Source of the DNA: Corticium candelabrum
Lineage: Eukaryota; Porifera; Homoscleromorpha; Homosclerophorida; Plakinidae
DNA: 64,000 nucleotides
NCBI RefSeq assembly: GCF_963422355.1
Contig: NC_085100.1
Coordinates: 4,790,068 to 4,854,067 of the forward strand
Reading direction: 5' to 3'
Part shown: positions 48,201-59,251 of the stretch, in pieces
How the letters are laid out: every line of letters begins with the position of its first letter
Position numbering within the stretch: the stretch's first letter is position 1
Translations under genes and position numbers: made by a program
Notes under the pieces: model-generated
Seen by the model: only the letters and a program-made list of their open reading frames with translations
The model's database searches: none
What the model was told of the DNA's origin: nothing

Positions 48201-51200
48201 GGTGGGCACCCAGATGGGGGAAAAGACCCCACTTGCCCATTATGGAGGGCATAACGACACATAATAATGCATGGTGGCTGGACTTTATTCCAGGTCATCA
48301 CAACCTGCAGCACATACTGTATAAGATGAAACATTGGCAGGAATTTATTTAGTGGTTTGCTAAGAAATTGACAAAGCATATTGGAGGATTTTATTTTGGC
48401 GGTTGGACATTGTTGTTTGATAACTGATATATGTCGTATCGTAGGTGGTCAGAGTTTGTGATTGACAGCTGTGTTCGTGGCTCACATTTCCCTAACTTAC
48501 TGGTCTCCAACTACTGCCTAGTAATGAAGAATTGTTGTGTCGATGCAAAGAACGTGACTCGTGTTAACGTGACAGTCCAGCTTCATCCATAGTCTCACAG
48601 CCTCATTCATAGGCACAACAGACGGCAAGCAGGGATTTCCTACCATTTTGTGGCCTCATCGTGGGGCGTACCCGCCACTTCGCCATTAAATAGCTGATCC
48701 ACGTTCCTGATGACGTCAAAATATCCCGGTTGCCAAATTAATGGCAGATTTAATATTGATGGTGGCTGAAAAATCTGCCAATCTGCCAAAATATATTCCC
48801 TGCCAATATTTCATCTATACGGTACAGAAACAGTGCTTGGATCCAGTCGGATCCTGCGTAAAGTCATGTCTTCTGTTTAGACAGTCATGATGGTCTAAGC
48901 TCCTCTGAGGCAGGGTTTGCCTCTGGTGCTTGCAAGAGACCTTATACAAACCAGACTGATCTTGTTGAGCATAACAGAATGAATGGCTGATTATATTATA
49001 ATAATAATAAGGAAAACAGCAATTATTGCTGATTTCAGCAAAATCTTTTCTTTGCTTGCAACAGCTTGTAGTAAATTATTTTTTGCTTGCGTGTTACCTA
49101 TTCCAGGTTCTTGCTGTTTTCTAACATGATTTGCTGAGCAAAAGAAGATGAACAATTGTATCCAGCTATGTGGTATTTTACACAAATGATGGAACTGGCA
49201 AGTAAGCTGGGCAATACTGAGCTTGATTCGGCATTCGAAAGTGAGCCAAGCCCACAGCCCCATGACCTAACTTTGGTTGAACTCTTGGCTGTATGAACAT
49301 CTAGACATAGGTCGGGTGCGAGCCAGACTCATGTCACAAAGCGCCATTTAAACGGCGTTAGACTAGCCTTTAATAGGTGAACTTGTTGTATAGCATGAAA
49401 TTATGGTTTATCTTGGTCTTGTGATGGGCTTACAGTGTGTACACGTATTGTGTAATGGCAATGGATGTGAATTATGATTTATGACATGGCATTTACATAT
49501 TGTGCTTTTTTCTGACACGGCGGACTAAAGTAGTTGCATGGATGGGCAGACACAATTTGTATCTCTCGTTAGTGTATGCTCTTTACTGCGTTATGTGACT
49601 TTACGAAGTTTCCTGTGACTGGATCTTGTAGGATTTAGAAATATGATCTGCCTAATTTTATCTTGTTTTATCAGGCTGAAGTTGTCTCCTAAATTTAAAA
49701 GTTCTGGTCCTGAGCAAGGAGGGATACCGGAGGCTGAAAGACCAAGAGTTGAAGAGACATCACCGACATCTACAACAACAATTGATGCTGAGGGTGCTGT
49801 GCAGATTTCATTGGCAGATGCTGGGGGGAATTATGTCAAAGTTTCGAATGTTGGTGATGTGGTAAGATGTTACAGTTTTATCGACACAACATTTAAGTGC
49901 ATTGGTGGTGTATTTAGTTGCTGTATCTGTTTTAATGAGCGTATGACCTGATCATTCTGATAGCTATGTCTGTGTTATTTGCTGTATACATCAGACATGT
50001 ACTGTATTGCCTCATATAAGGGTATACCCTTATGAGTGAAGGTTAGCAGATATCCTAACCAAGACATCCTGCAACCATAACGGCATGCCCTTATATATGC
50101 GAGGTAGCCTTGAAACTCTAGACATTCTCATTAACCAAGGTTACAAGTAGTGGGTCTTGTCAACGACCCCACCATCAAACCATTAGACAGATGTGGATGG
50201 TATTACTGTGGTAAGGTTGTATATGCTAAATTGTCAGGAGAGCAGATACTTGCAATTGTCTTAGTAATTAAGTTGTTTCTAAACAAATGCAGGTGCTTCG
50301 TTGTTTCTATGACTCAACCCAAAGTAGTTGCGTGGATAGGTCAACTTGTGTTATGCATGTCATAGCCCATTTCTTCTTTGATGGAGTGCTGATTTGCCAG
50401 TACGTGACCGGATCTAGTAGGCGGTGTCTCCCACTACAGGAAACAGAGCTCTTGCTAATGAAACAGGCGAACTGTGCTTGAACAATGTCGACCAGCATGA
50501 AACTTAGCGAAAGTATGTGTAGGTCAGGTACATTGTTTCCGGTAATGTGATCTCGACGTGCAATCATGTGCGTTAGTCCACCAAAGGCAAAGATGGCCTA
50601 GCGTTGAGGCTAGATAGTGCAGCAGCTGCATGTTCCATAACTTAAAAGCTAGCAGCCAAGGGTTTAGCACTTTAGTGCTGCTTCATTACACCAGCTCTGA
50701 GCATGGTGATTAGTGTGATTGCTGTATTGGACTCACGTAAAGGTGTACCCGAAGATCTAATTATTGATTGCAAGACAGAGGCTCGTATAGGATTAATGGA
50801 TGATGAAGACAGTGATGAAGATGGTGAAGCAGAAATTTCTGACAAAATTGATCAGACATAAGGTAGATTTTACAGTAGACAACTGGTGGAACAGTGCATT
50901 TGGTAGGCTATTTGAGTTATGCGAGTAGTGTATGTTGGATCAGAGTATCCATGTTTGGACAATGAATGTTGCAGTTATTTCCTTATCTATAGGGCATCAT
51001 GCTTATACCTTGAGGCTTAAGGCAGTCTACTAATCCTCATGCTGTAACAACACGCCCTTCTGTCACTGTGTGAGGTAGTAGGGTATTGCTGACTGAAAGC
51101 AAACATGCTTTGCATTCTAGTAAGTATTTGTGCCAGAAGTGTTTTGCTATGCTTACTCTAATTACTGTTAATGAAGATTATCAGCGCAATAACAACAAAT

Positions 51201-54200
51201 GTGACAGTGGAGAACAAGTAGTATATCTTGATAGACTGACTGTTGCAGTACTGTTATCACTTGGTGCAAGCAGCAGGCAATGCAGTAGAAGCGGCATAAG
51301 CTGGAAAATTTTTAAGTCATTGATGGTATTGGCAACAGGAATTATTTTTAACCACTTGAGTTTCTTGGTTTGTGGACCTCTAACAGGTTACGCAATCTGA
51401 AGACTATCGTTAAGAAGGACATTTCCTAATAGTTTGTACATTATTTTGTACTGTTCATCAGCTCATTAACTTTGAATTTTGTTTTTATATGCTATTACAT
51501 TCTATGTTTTGTACTATTAGGATGTAAAGATGGCTTCATGGAGAATAGAACGAACAGTTGACGACAAGGTTTTCAAGTACAAGTTTCCTGCTAGATATAT
51601 TCTGAGAGCTACATCTACAGTGACTGTATGGAACATTTAACTCTCAAATCTTTCTTTGCTTTTCAGTGTCTGTTTATTTGTAACATGATCAGATTTGGTC
51701 TAATAATGGAACACATGCGGCCAAACCACCTACTGATCTGTTATTCAAGCAGAGTAATACATGGGGCAAGGCACAAGAGAGTTTCACCAATCTTCTGGAT
51801 CCAAGTGGAAAGGTGAGAATGCAGCTTGTGTAATCGTGTACAATCCAAATTTTTTAGTGCTATTCAGTTAGGGGCAATGTTTCAATAAGCCAGTGTCACA
51901 TGGAATGGAATAAGCATAAAGTTTAAGAAAATTATTTTTGGAATCAATACATGAGCATTTTAAATTTGTTAAAGCATAAGATCAGAAGGGTAATGGGAGC
52001 TTGCTGTCTGCAGTCAGTTGTGATTGTTAATTGTAATTCTATTTAATGATAAGATGCTATTTTGTGTTGTTGGGGACTTTTACACTTATTGTTTGTTGTT
52101 TTGAGATTGTTGCATGGTATCCAAGGATTTTTTTTATCAAGGAGAACAGGTGCTTGAGAGATCAATTTCATATACCAGGAATAAGTCAATTCCATACTCA
52201 CCCCAGGGCTCAAGTAAGATTTAATCCCCCCCCCCCTTTTGGCCTAAGCTGTAGGATTTTCACTCTTTGTTCTTTTAACTAGTTGTATAGTATCTGTAGG
52301 TGGCACCTTGCATTGTTGAGTAACACGTCCCAATGGAGTTTTCTGATCGTCTAGCGTAGCTACACTTGCATGCCTTGCGAGACAGCAGCTGCGTCATCAA
52401 CCCAAGGGTAGTGTTGGGGTGTGCATTGGGACTAATTTGAAAGAAAAACCGTCACTGCTGCAAGAACATCAACTATCTGGTTCTTCTGTTGATGCCATTG
52501 CTAGATATCTGTCAGATTACTTTTAGAAACAGTTTGAGTTGAGTGACATCATAGCATTGCAAACTGGACATGTTGTACACAGAAAGTTTCTTTTTGGTCT
52601 TTTGTCGTTGTAAAACCAGTGTATTGTTCAGGTGGATCTTGTGTTATGGTACATCATCAACAATGCTATTGGCGATTTTGTGATAACAGTTTGTTATCCA
52701 AGAAAATTTTTAGTATGCATTCTAATTTAGTACATTTAGGAGTTGTACGAACAATACGATAATAAAATTCATACGTAAATTTGTGGTACAGTATCTATCT
52801 GTTGTAGAAGGGCAAGATTTGTATTTTTGAAATATTGTTAAGTGGAAGCACTGGTTGCTACTGCAAAACATGAAGTTTGGATGAAATGCATTGTAATGAA
52901 ATATTTGTTGTGTTACATTTACTGGGTGTTTATTGCTGTCAAGAGTTACTTTTAGTTAGTTCAGTGGAGATCTGCAGTTGTCAGTTTGTTGTGCCTGTTT
53001 AGCTTGTTTCAAAGGTTGTAACACATGCTGGAGGAGAACCTCAACATTCAAAAGATGAGAGTGATGGTTTCTCAGCATCTGAACCATCTTCAGTTGAGAA
53101 TTCTTCATCAAGACCAGTACCAGCAGCCAAGAGGAAAAGACTGAATCCAGAGGAATCAGTTGGGGTAAGCTACTATAATATCACACAACTTATGGCTAGT
53201 GATATTTTGTGTTCTCAGTGCACTGAATCTGGTATACCGTATTTCCGCATTTAGCTGCATGCCGGTTTAAGCTGGGGATTACCAGGGTATACCGGCATGC
53301 CGGAGAGGTGATTTGACCAACCTCCCTATAGACTGGACCCATAGATCTATGCTGCGTTCGTTCTTAGATATTGATTGAATTAACAAAAATAAACACTAAG
53401 ACGTATACTTTTTCATCTAGATGTAGTATATAATCAACCCTATCATGTTTGATATTTTCTGTCTTCATCCTCCTCTTCTTCATCGTCTTTCTGTCTTCTT
53501 TATATGTCAGCCCTGTGTATTTTTCTGCTTGTTCAAACCTATCTTGTATGCACTGACGAGACACTCCACATTCCCTGGCAGCTTTCGTTTTGTTTCCACC
53601 GAGCCGTCGTACATGCGTAGTACTGCTAGCTTTTTCGATTGTGTATGATTTTCTGCCACACTGCGAAGATCCATTCTCAATACCTTCTGGCTGTTCGACT
53701 TTTGTCTTTTCTAGTTGGACTTCAGGGGAAGCTGTATTCTCCAGGTCAACGAATCGAATTACAGCACGTGTTCAGTAGAATTACTGTGCATGTGTAGTTG
53801 CTTCCTTGCCATTACCGGCACTCCCTCGTGCTATACCGGCATGCCGGTCTCGTTACCAGAGTCCGACAAGCAAGTTTCTGGTAATCCCCGCTTATACCGG
53901 CATGCAGCTAAATGTGCGGAAATACGGTAAATTTGTTCAACTTGTAATTGAGGCTGTGTTTACATTGCTGCTTCCACAGCTATGAGCTTTCTGAAAACCA
54001 CGTTAGGATTGTTACGACGAATTATATATTTTAGGCATGGTACTTGTACATTCTATCTAAAACCATACAAAGCAGCTGTCGTTTCGCATGAGCATAAAGT
54101 CAGTAACTACTGTAGTTTGTAGTGATCAGTACGAGTAACGAGAGTTATCATATGTGACATAAATATCACGTGTGGTTACATAATGTTAGGCCTCTGTATA

Positions 54201-56114
54201 AACGTTATAAGCCAAGTTGCAATGTTGCGTTTGCAGTTGCAGACAGGTAATTTCAGTCCGTCAGCCAATTTCTGTAGGTGTCATGACTTTTGTGCCACAA
54301 GTCAAAAACTGTTATACTAAATTTAGCTTGCACGTGCGCATCACCTATTTAAAACATTCGTGTTAGTAGCAGTTGAGTCATCAGATTCCGTTCAGATCTA
54401 GTTATCTATATTGCGGTATTTTCGAGACTGTTAGACAATTAGCTGTCGAGTCATCAGTTCTGTTTCTCTCAGAGAATTAGTAGATACTCCTTTATTTGTG
54501 TTATTTGCGGTCACATTTATTGAGTTCTGTTGTTTATTTCTGACAAGACCTGGCAATCGCAAACATGCATTACACTGTTCTGGTAAAACGCTCTTTCATG
54601 AATGTTTTGCGGATCTGGTTGGCAGTTCATTCATTGTCTCTGGTTGCCATGTACAACAGACCACAAATTCTGCTCAGTGATTGGACCACATTGAGGTCAC
54701 CACACATTCGCACACATACCTCACAGACCGAAAGTCAGTTTACTTTTGTACGTTTTGAGTACGCTACTCGACAAGTTTCATGATTTTTAGAAAGTCCTGT
54801 TTCTTACCACCCAGCTGAAGTTATTTTATGATAATTTGGTAGTGACATGGTTTCCATACAACAGGATTAGTTGTGGTTGTTTAGTTTTATGATGTGTCTG
54901 CTCTAAACACAATTAGGTTAGAGTTAGTACTATTAGGCTGGAAAAAGATGGTGCTGTGGTTTTGTATAGTCCAGAGACTAATGTCAATAGGATACTGCCA
55001 CTAATTTTGTTTAATTAGTCAAAATTCTAGTAGTAGTTTTAGCTTTTCTTGCTTTTGGTTGAGCATTTCTTGATTTAATTACTTATTGTTATACTGCATA
55101 TTTATCACTAAACAATGCATGTACGTTCGCGTACTGTACATACCTCTGCTGTTCACTGCTACATCTGGATCATATTCAGTGTCTTTGTTCTGGTCTATGA
55201 TGATTGGGGTGCATTTGATTGGGCTGTTTCAGCCTCTTCCAGAGGAGTCTGAAAGAGCATGCCCTCTTCCAACTTTTTCTAGTGCAGACCTGGGGTGCGT
55301 TCAATTGGGCTCTTTGCTGCCTCTTCCAGAAGAGGCTGCGTGTGCATGCCCCTCTTGCAACTTCTACAGTTCTGTCGCTATAGTCGAAAGAGCCAACTCT
55401 ACTGACTCTGCTGCTTGTTGGAAGAACTTGCCCCTCTTCCAACCTTTACCAGCTCCTGCGCTGGTAGAGGTTGGTAGAAGGGTGTGTCTTCCAGTCTCTT
55501 CTGGAAGAGGCTAGAAGAGCCCAATCGAATGCGCCCCTAGAAGAGGTTAGAAGAGGGGCGTGCTCTTCCAACCAGCAGCAGAGTTGGTAGATTTGGCTCT
55601 TCCGACCATAGCAGCAGAGCTATAGAAGATGGAAGAGGGGCATGCACATGGAGCCTCTTTTGGAAGAGGCTGGAAGAGCCCAATCGAACGCTCTCTTGGT
55701 GCTTTTCCATGAAGTGGTCATTTTAACAATGCAAATGTACCTGGATAACAGCGGCTTTCCGTTGTTATCAAAATATTCATTTTAACCTCTAAACATTTCG
55801 AAGTGAAAAGCTAAAAAATATACCTTGAAAGAATTAGTGGCAGTGCAGTAGTTGCAATTAGGCAAGTTTGCAAATTGCTGAATTAGGTGTTGATTGAATC
55901 TAGCCTTCACATGGTTAAGCATGATGAACACGTGAATTAGATCTGAAGTACTGTGTGAATAGCTACAGTTGTACAAGAAATGGAAATTTTCCTAAATTAG
56001 TGTATTTGCAGAATTTAGGATTATATAAACTCTGGCTGTGTGTATTATATGGTGTCGATTGTTTGATATTTATTGTTTCTCTTGTAGAGTCCTTCTCGCT
56101 GCACTATTTCATGA
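39243..56114 (+). CDS. Nuclear lamin (type V intermediate filament protein)
   Basis: Exons: 39243-39550, 42476-42779, 45213-45392, 45456-45581, 45651-45871, 49675-49861, 51521-51625, 51693-51812, 53003-53164, 56088-56114; 579 residues, all phases closing. Short head with a mitotic SP site (MATSPSPSR). Coil 1A starts ELRGLNQRLASYI; coil 1B ends TLARVDLENSNQSLREEL; coil 2 ends in the filament signature EYEDLLDTKLHLDMELATYK + KLMDEEEDR. The coil 2 length equals human lamin A between the matched points. Tail SP site in KLSPKF. Lamin tail Ig-fold, about 417-525: AVQISLADAGGNYVKVSN, WRIERTV, TVTIWSNNGTHAAKPPTDL. KRKR at 560-563 is the only strong nuclear localisation signal. The last exon encodes just SPSRCTIS, a farnesylation CaaX box (CTIS). 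Builds the lamina under the inner nuclear membrane. Confidence 0.95.
41662..42037. mobile_element. MITE of the CCGTATTTC family, lamin intron 1
   Basis: Starts TA/ccgtatttctgcgcatttag and ends aaatgtgcggaaatacg/TA. The inner parts of the arms also pair: gcagggctcttattaga against ctaataagagccctg. TA target duplication. No coding. Confidence 0.78.
42780..45212 (+). other. Lamin intron 2
   Basis: 2.4 kb. It holds a poly-G run (43421-43432), a duplicated ggtcatgcaaagatttatt unit (44292-44340), and a GC-rich stretch (44500-45010) with repeated gagcc/ggctc motifs that may be an old MITE. The open frame at 43907-44215 looks compositionally protein-like, but has no recognised domain and no matching splice phase that would place it in lamin. 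I do not call it a gene. Confidence 0.5.
46862..47330. mobile_element. Probable divergent MITE of the CCGTATT family, lamin intron 5
   Basis: TA/ccgtattcctgtaaatagtg at the left and cgtggaaattcag/TA at the right are weak inverted repeats with TA flanks. The interior repeats gccccatgctcaaat several times near both ends (46882-46925 and 47248-47282). Confidence 0.5.
47345..48266 (+). mobile_element. Cluster of three SINE copies in lamin intron 5
   Basis: 47345-47562 is a 5'-truncated copy; 47566-47985 is a full copy; 47986-48266 is another 5'-truncated copy of a different subfamily. The full copy has the tRNA-like head tatagcctagtggttac (box A) and gggttcaatcccg (box B). All share gttggtgggcgcc and aagaccccactt near the 3' end, as in the copies at 18355 and 34993. 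Confidence 0.8.
48825..48990. repeat. Dispersed repeat carrying the undisturbed target of the fold-back element
   Basis: In inverted orientation this matches both flanks of 32776-34437: cctgcctcagaggagcttag and gaccatc..gactgtcta on one side, acgcaggatccgactggatc on the other. Here they are contiguous. Confidence 0.65.
50700..50863 (+). other. Orphan coding-like segment, lamin intron 6
   Basis: One frame reads SVIAVLDSRKGVPEDLIIDC then KTEARIGLMDDEDSDEDGEA and EISDKIDQT before a stop. Its composition is protein-like, and it sits in a repeat-like interval. Probably the degraded C-terminus of a transposon protein; no family recognised. Confidence 0.3.
53237..53927 (-). mobile_element. pogo-like DNA transposon fragment with a transposase DNA-binding domain
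   Basis: Ends TA/ccgtatttccgcatttagct and agctaaatgtgcggaaatacgg/TA pair closely, and long subterminal arms around gcatgccggtttaagc also pair. On the minus strand between about 53680 and 53400, a frame reads GRKSYTIEKAS, NKTKAARECGVSRQCIQDRF and EQAEKYTGL. This is a helix-turn-helix like the N-terminal domain of pogo/Tigger/CENP-B-type transposases. No catalytic domain remains. Confidence 0.78.
55206..55693. mobile_element. Nested MITEs, lamin intron 9
   Basis: Outer pair: ggggtgcatttgattgggct at 55206 and agcccaatcgaacgctctc at the right end. Inner pair: ggggtgcgttcaattgggct at 55292 and agcccaatcgaatgcgcccc ending 55537. Both have cctcttccagaagagg-type subterminal units. The inner copy has inserted into the outer one of the same family. 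Confidence 0.72.
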
Positions 56115-57216
56115 ACTTCGTGATGATGCCAATAATTGTTTGTTCTGAAATCAAAATTATGCTATTGTGACACTAATGCTGTGCTTGTACACTAATGGTA
56201 TGTTTTACTTATAGCGTGTAGTGATTGATTGTAAGGTGTCACATGCAGGTTAGGAGGTGATGTGCTAGTGTGCTAAACCAGCCTGTGGCGATGATTGCCA
56301 TTAGTAAACTGTGAGCTTGGGACACAATGAAGTTGTGGCAGCAGAACAATAGTATAATGTCTGAGGTTATTGCACTTTAGCAAGGAAAGCTCTCACTAGA
56401 GAACTTGCTTTGAATGCAACTGTGTATTTTAGCATAGACAGTTCTGAAGCACACAGGTCTGTCGGTTCACGGTGTCTTTAATGGGCAATGGAAGTTAAAT
56501 TACAGTCTAATTGAATCACATTAATACTGTAAAGTCCCTTAGGACTTCTGTTTGACATGTCTTTATGCAGAGGCTGCTACTCCTCTTTGACTTAGATTGT
56601 CAGGGTTTCTTTCATCTGGGTTCCTCACATTTAGTTAATTCATATATACTGAAGTTTCTGGCTTTTGTCTGCTTGGCTGACTGTTGTTTCGAACAGATTA
56701 GCAGGGATTGATCAGCCTTTGTAGCAGGAAACCTACTAGTAGAGGCAATTCTGAGAGTATGGAACATGCCACTGCTTCTCAGCATGCATGAAGGCACTTA
56801 AACATCCTATTAGAAATTGATATTGCTACTGTGTTGCTATGACCATGTATTGTAGTGAAAATTGGACTGTTAGTCTAGGTAGATGCAAGAAAGCAAACAC
56901 TTGCCATGTTAGGCAGCTTCAAAGGTGAAGGGTCTCTTGCTACTGAGGTTTTTGATCTACAGACTTCTCACTTTGTTAGAAAGGTGATGTTTCGTAGGAA
57001 GAATCTTTCTGACAGAGCGTCTATGTGCTTGGTAAGATATGCTTTATATATGGGCCGTGATTTCACTTAACGTACAATCTTGAAAAACTCGTCAATTATC
57101 CCTCAACACTAACTAGCTCTTTAAACTAAGCAGTACAGTACCTTTGAATTGTGCAAAATAAACAGCAACTGCTTCTAATGTATTTCAGAACAAGACACTG
57201 TGACTCCTTATTTCTT
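56115..57216. other. Convergent intergenic region between lamin and ECD
   Basis: Contains both 3' UTRs. No gene or clear repeat seen. Confidence 0.6.
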
Positions 57217-59079
57217 CTAGTCTACATCATTTGGAATTGTTATCCCCATAGAACCAAACAGGTTAGATGCTGGACCAGCCAGCCCTTCCTGAGATGCGTA
57301 TGATTCCAAAATGTTCTTTACAAGATTCAAATCAACATCTACAGGCAGTACGTCGGCCATCTTTGCCTCATCGTGGCATTCTGCTTCCTTGAAACTTTTT
57401 CCTACCTCAGTTACACTGAGTTCTTTATCCATCTGTGCCATGTAGTCCTTGAGGTCATGTGCAGCTACATCACTTTCATCAGCACTAGAGTCAGACTGTA
57501 GGAGATGTATCTCATCCTCATCTATTTCGCTTTCATCCTCTGACTCTGACTCAATGTGGGTTTCATCTAAAACATTACTCACTGTGTCTGCAAATGTGTC
57601 TGCATCTAAATAAACTTGTCTGGTCTTGTAAGAATCAGGAAACTCGGCCCCTTCCATATCAGAAACTTTACCCACAAATGATTTAAAAGCAGTAGTCATG
57701 TCTTCAAGTTGATCTAAACCGTCCCGGCTATACTGGCTGTCTGTGGATGCCAGTTTGATACCAGCTCTTTCCTCCAGCAACTTGTTTAGATCTTCAGAGC
57801 TGACATTAAGCCAAGCATCATCACTTTCTGGAACAAGAATCTCATTTGCAGCTCGTGTGACAGCTTCATCTAATGTGTGATCTGACAAAATACGATGAAC
57901 CACTTCTCCAGGGTATTCGGTGTATTTCATGTTGCTAAGTGTTGATATAAATGTTGTCTTAGCTTGGTGCAATAGCTCACTGTATTGTTTAGAGCCCTTT
58001 ATTTCTCCATTAAAATACCCATTTTCTCTCAATGAGTCTTCATATTGTTTCCACTGAGAAGTCACAAAGAGATTGTTTTGATGTCCCTTGTTTCTGGAGC
58101 AAAGAATTTCAAACCCAGCAGTCAGCTTCATACCAAGATCACGAGCCTTGTTGCTTATATTTACACAATGCGGTACAATCCATTGTCTTGGTGGATGAAA
58201 TTTCTGATCTATAATTTGAGCATATAGAAAACGAGTCAGTTTAACTGAGATGAGCAAGCTAGGATCTGGACAAAAATGAGTTATACATCGAATGGACTTC
58301 ATGTCAAGCCGATCTCGTTCACAAAATGCTCGGACAGCATTAGTTACCAACTCAGGTTTGTAGTGTAAAACCAGTGCAACCCCAGCGGGCACATAACAAT
58401 GTGCAAACTGTATAGATTCTTTTACATGTTCTGGATAAACATTCAACCGTTTCTTTAGCGCTGTTTGAATACTGTTGCTAGCTCTAGTCCTTGAAGATCG
58501 TCTCACTAGCTCTAAAGCTGCAGGCAGCGATGGTACACCTGTTGGAAAGTCAGTTACTTGTGCGGGTGTCTGCGGAATGGGGACTATATGAAGCTCTCCG
58601 TTGCTAATAAATACACGATTCTCTGAAGTGTCCGGTTGCAGCCATTTGGGAATGACGTGAGCAGCCTCAATGAGCAAGAACTGACCATCTGAATCTTTGA
58701 CAGTGGCCACCAACCCTTCCAATGTACGTGTGAGTTCAAACAGCACATAAACTATCAACCATTCGTCTTCTAAGTTATCTCTAAATTCTGTTCGTCCTGC
58801 AAGATGAGGCGTAACGTGATCGTGAGCTATTTCCAGGGCGAATGGATCGCAATGCCACAAGTACTCCCCAATTAAGGGTCTCACTACATCCATACACTCG
58901 CAGAAAAGTTTCTGTAACCATTCCGTTCCCGCACTACTTTGATCGTTGACTGAGCAAATAGGATACAGACGGTATTCGACTATTCCTTCGACAAGGTCGT
59001 CCGCCATTTCCAATATCCGGGATAAACAATCCCCGTATAATAAATTTCCAGGATTTGGGCAGTAAGTAAAGGTAGTCAT
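57217..59079 (-). CDS. ECD: Ecdysoneless homologue (ECD/SGT1 family), intronless
   Basis: One frame of 620 residues. Landmarks: VEYRLYPICS; PLIGEYLWHCDPFALEI; GRTEFRDNLEDEWLIVYVLF; DSDGQFLLIEAAHVIPKWL (in human DNDGEFLLIEAADFLPKWL); NRVFISNGELHIVPIP; ALKKRLNVYPEHVKESI; AHCYVPAGVALVL; ELVTNAVRAFCERDRLD; ARDLGMKLTAGFEILCS. An acidic C-terminus (ESESEDESEIDEDEIHLLQS) carries the CK2-type sites seen in the family. ECD interacts with splicing factors and R2TP and supports cell-cycle progression. The true start may be Met25 (59007, MADDLVEGIVEYRLYP), since the first 24 residues have no family counterpart that I know. Confidence 0.93.
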   Translation of the reverse strand: MTTFTYCPNPGNLLYGDCLSRILEMADDLVEGIVEYRLYPICSVNDQSSAGTEWLQKLFCECMDVVRPLIGEYLWHCDPFALEIAHDHVTPHLAGRTEFRDNLEDEWLIVYVLFELTRTLEGLVATVKDSDGQFLLIEAAHVIPKWLQPDTSENRVFISNGELHIVPIPQTPAQVTDFPTGVPSLPAALELVRRSSRTRASNSIQTALKKRLNVYPEHVKESIQFAHCYVPAGVALVLHYKPELVTNAVRAFCERDRLDMKSIRCITHFCPDPSLLISVKLTRFLYAQIIDQKFHPPRQWIVPHCVNISNKARDLGMKLTAGFEILCSRNKGHQNNLFVTSQWKQYEDSLRENGYFNGEIKGSKQYSELLHQAKTTFISTLSNMKYTEYPGEVVHRILSDHTLDEAVTRAANEILVPESDDAWLNVSSEDLNKLLEERAGIKLASTDSQYSRDGLDQLEDMTTAFKSFVGKVSDMEGAEFPDSYKTRQVYLDADTFADTVSNVLDETHIESESEDESEIDEDEIHLLQSDSSADESDVAAHDLKDYMAQMDKELSVTEVGKSFKEAECHDEAKMADVLPVDVDLNLVKNILESYASQEGLAGPASNLFGSMGITIPNDVD

Positions 59080-59251
59080 GAATAATTGGGCATGTTTGAT
59101 TGAATTGGTGGGAGCACTGTTTCAAGGTTGAATAAAATTTGTCATTTTTGCTGTTTGATTTTAGTCTTTGCTAATTTGACTCGTTGCTAATTTATGTCTA
59201 GAGCCTGCCTCTGTTCCTAAAGACAGTGAGCTTTCAGAAAAATTAGCAGCA
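59080..59251. promoter_or_regulatory. Head-to-head promoter region of ECD and the right-edge gene
   Basis: 172 bp between the outermost start codons of two divergent genes. A pyrimidine-rich tract ending tgtctag at 59203 may be a splice acceptor for an untranslated first exon of the plus-strand gene. Inferred from layout. Confidence 0.4.

Noticed and set aside
47345..48266. CRISPR-like or satellite interpretation of repeated units
   Set aside because: The units are SINE copies with Pol III promoters. The genome is eukaryotic and there is no regular spacer pattern.
50010..51080. Possible MITE pair with cctcat...aaggg and gaggtagtaggg ends
   Set aside because: Similarity between the arms is patchy and could be chance.
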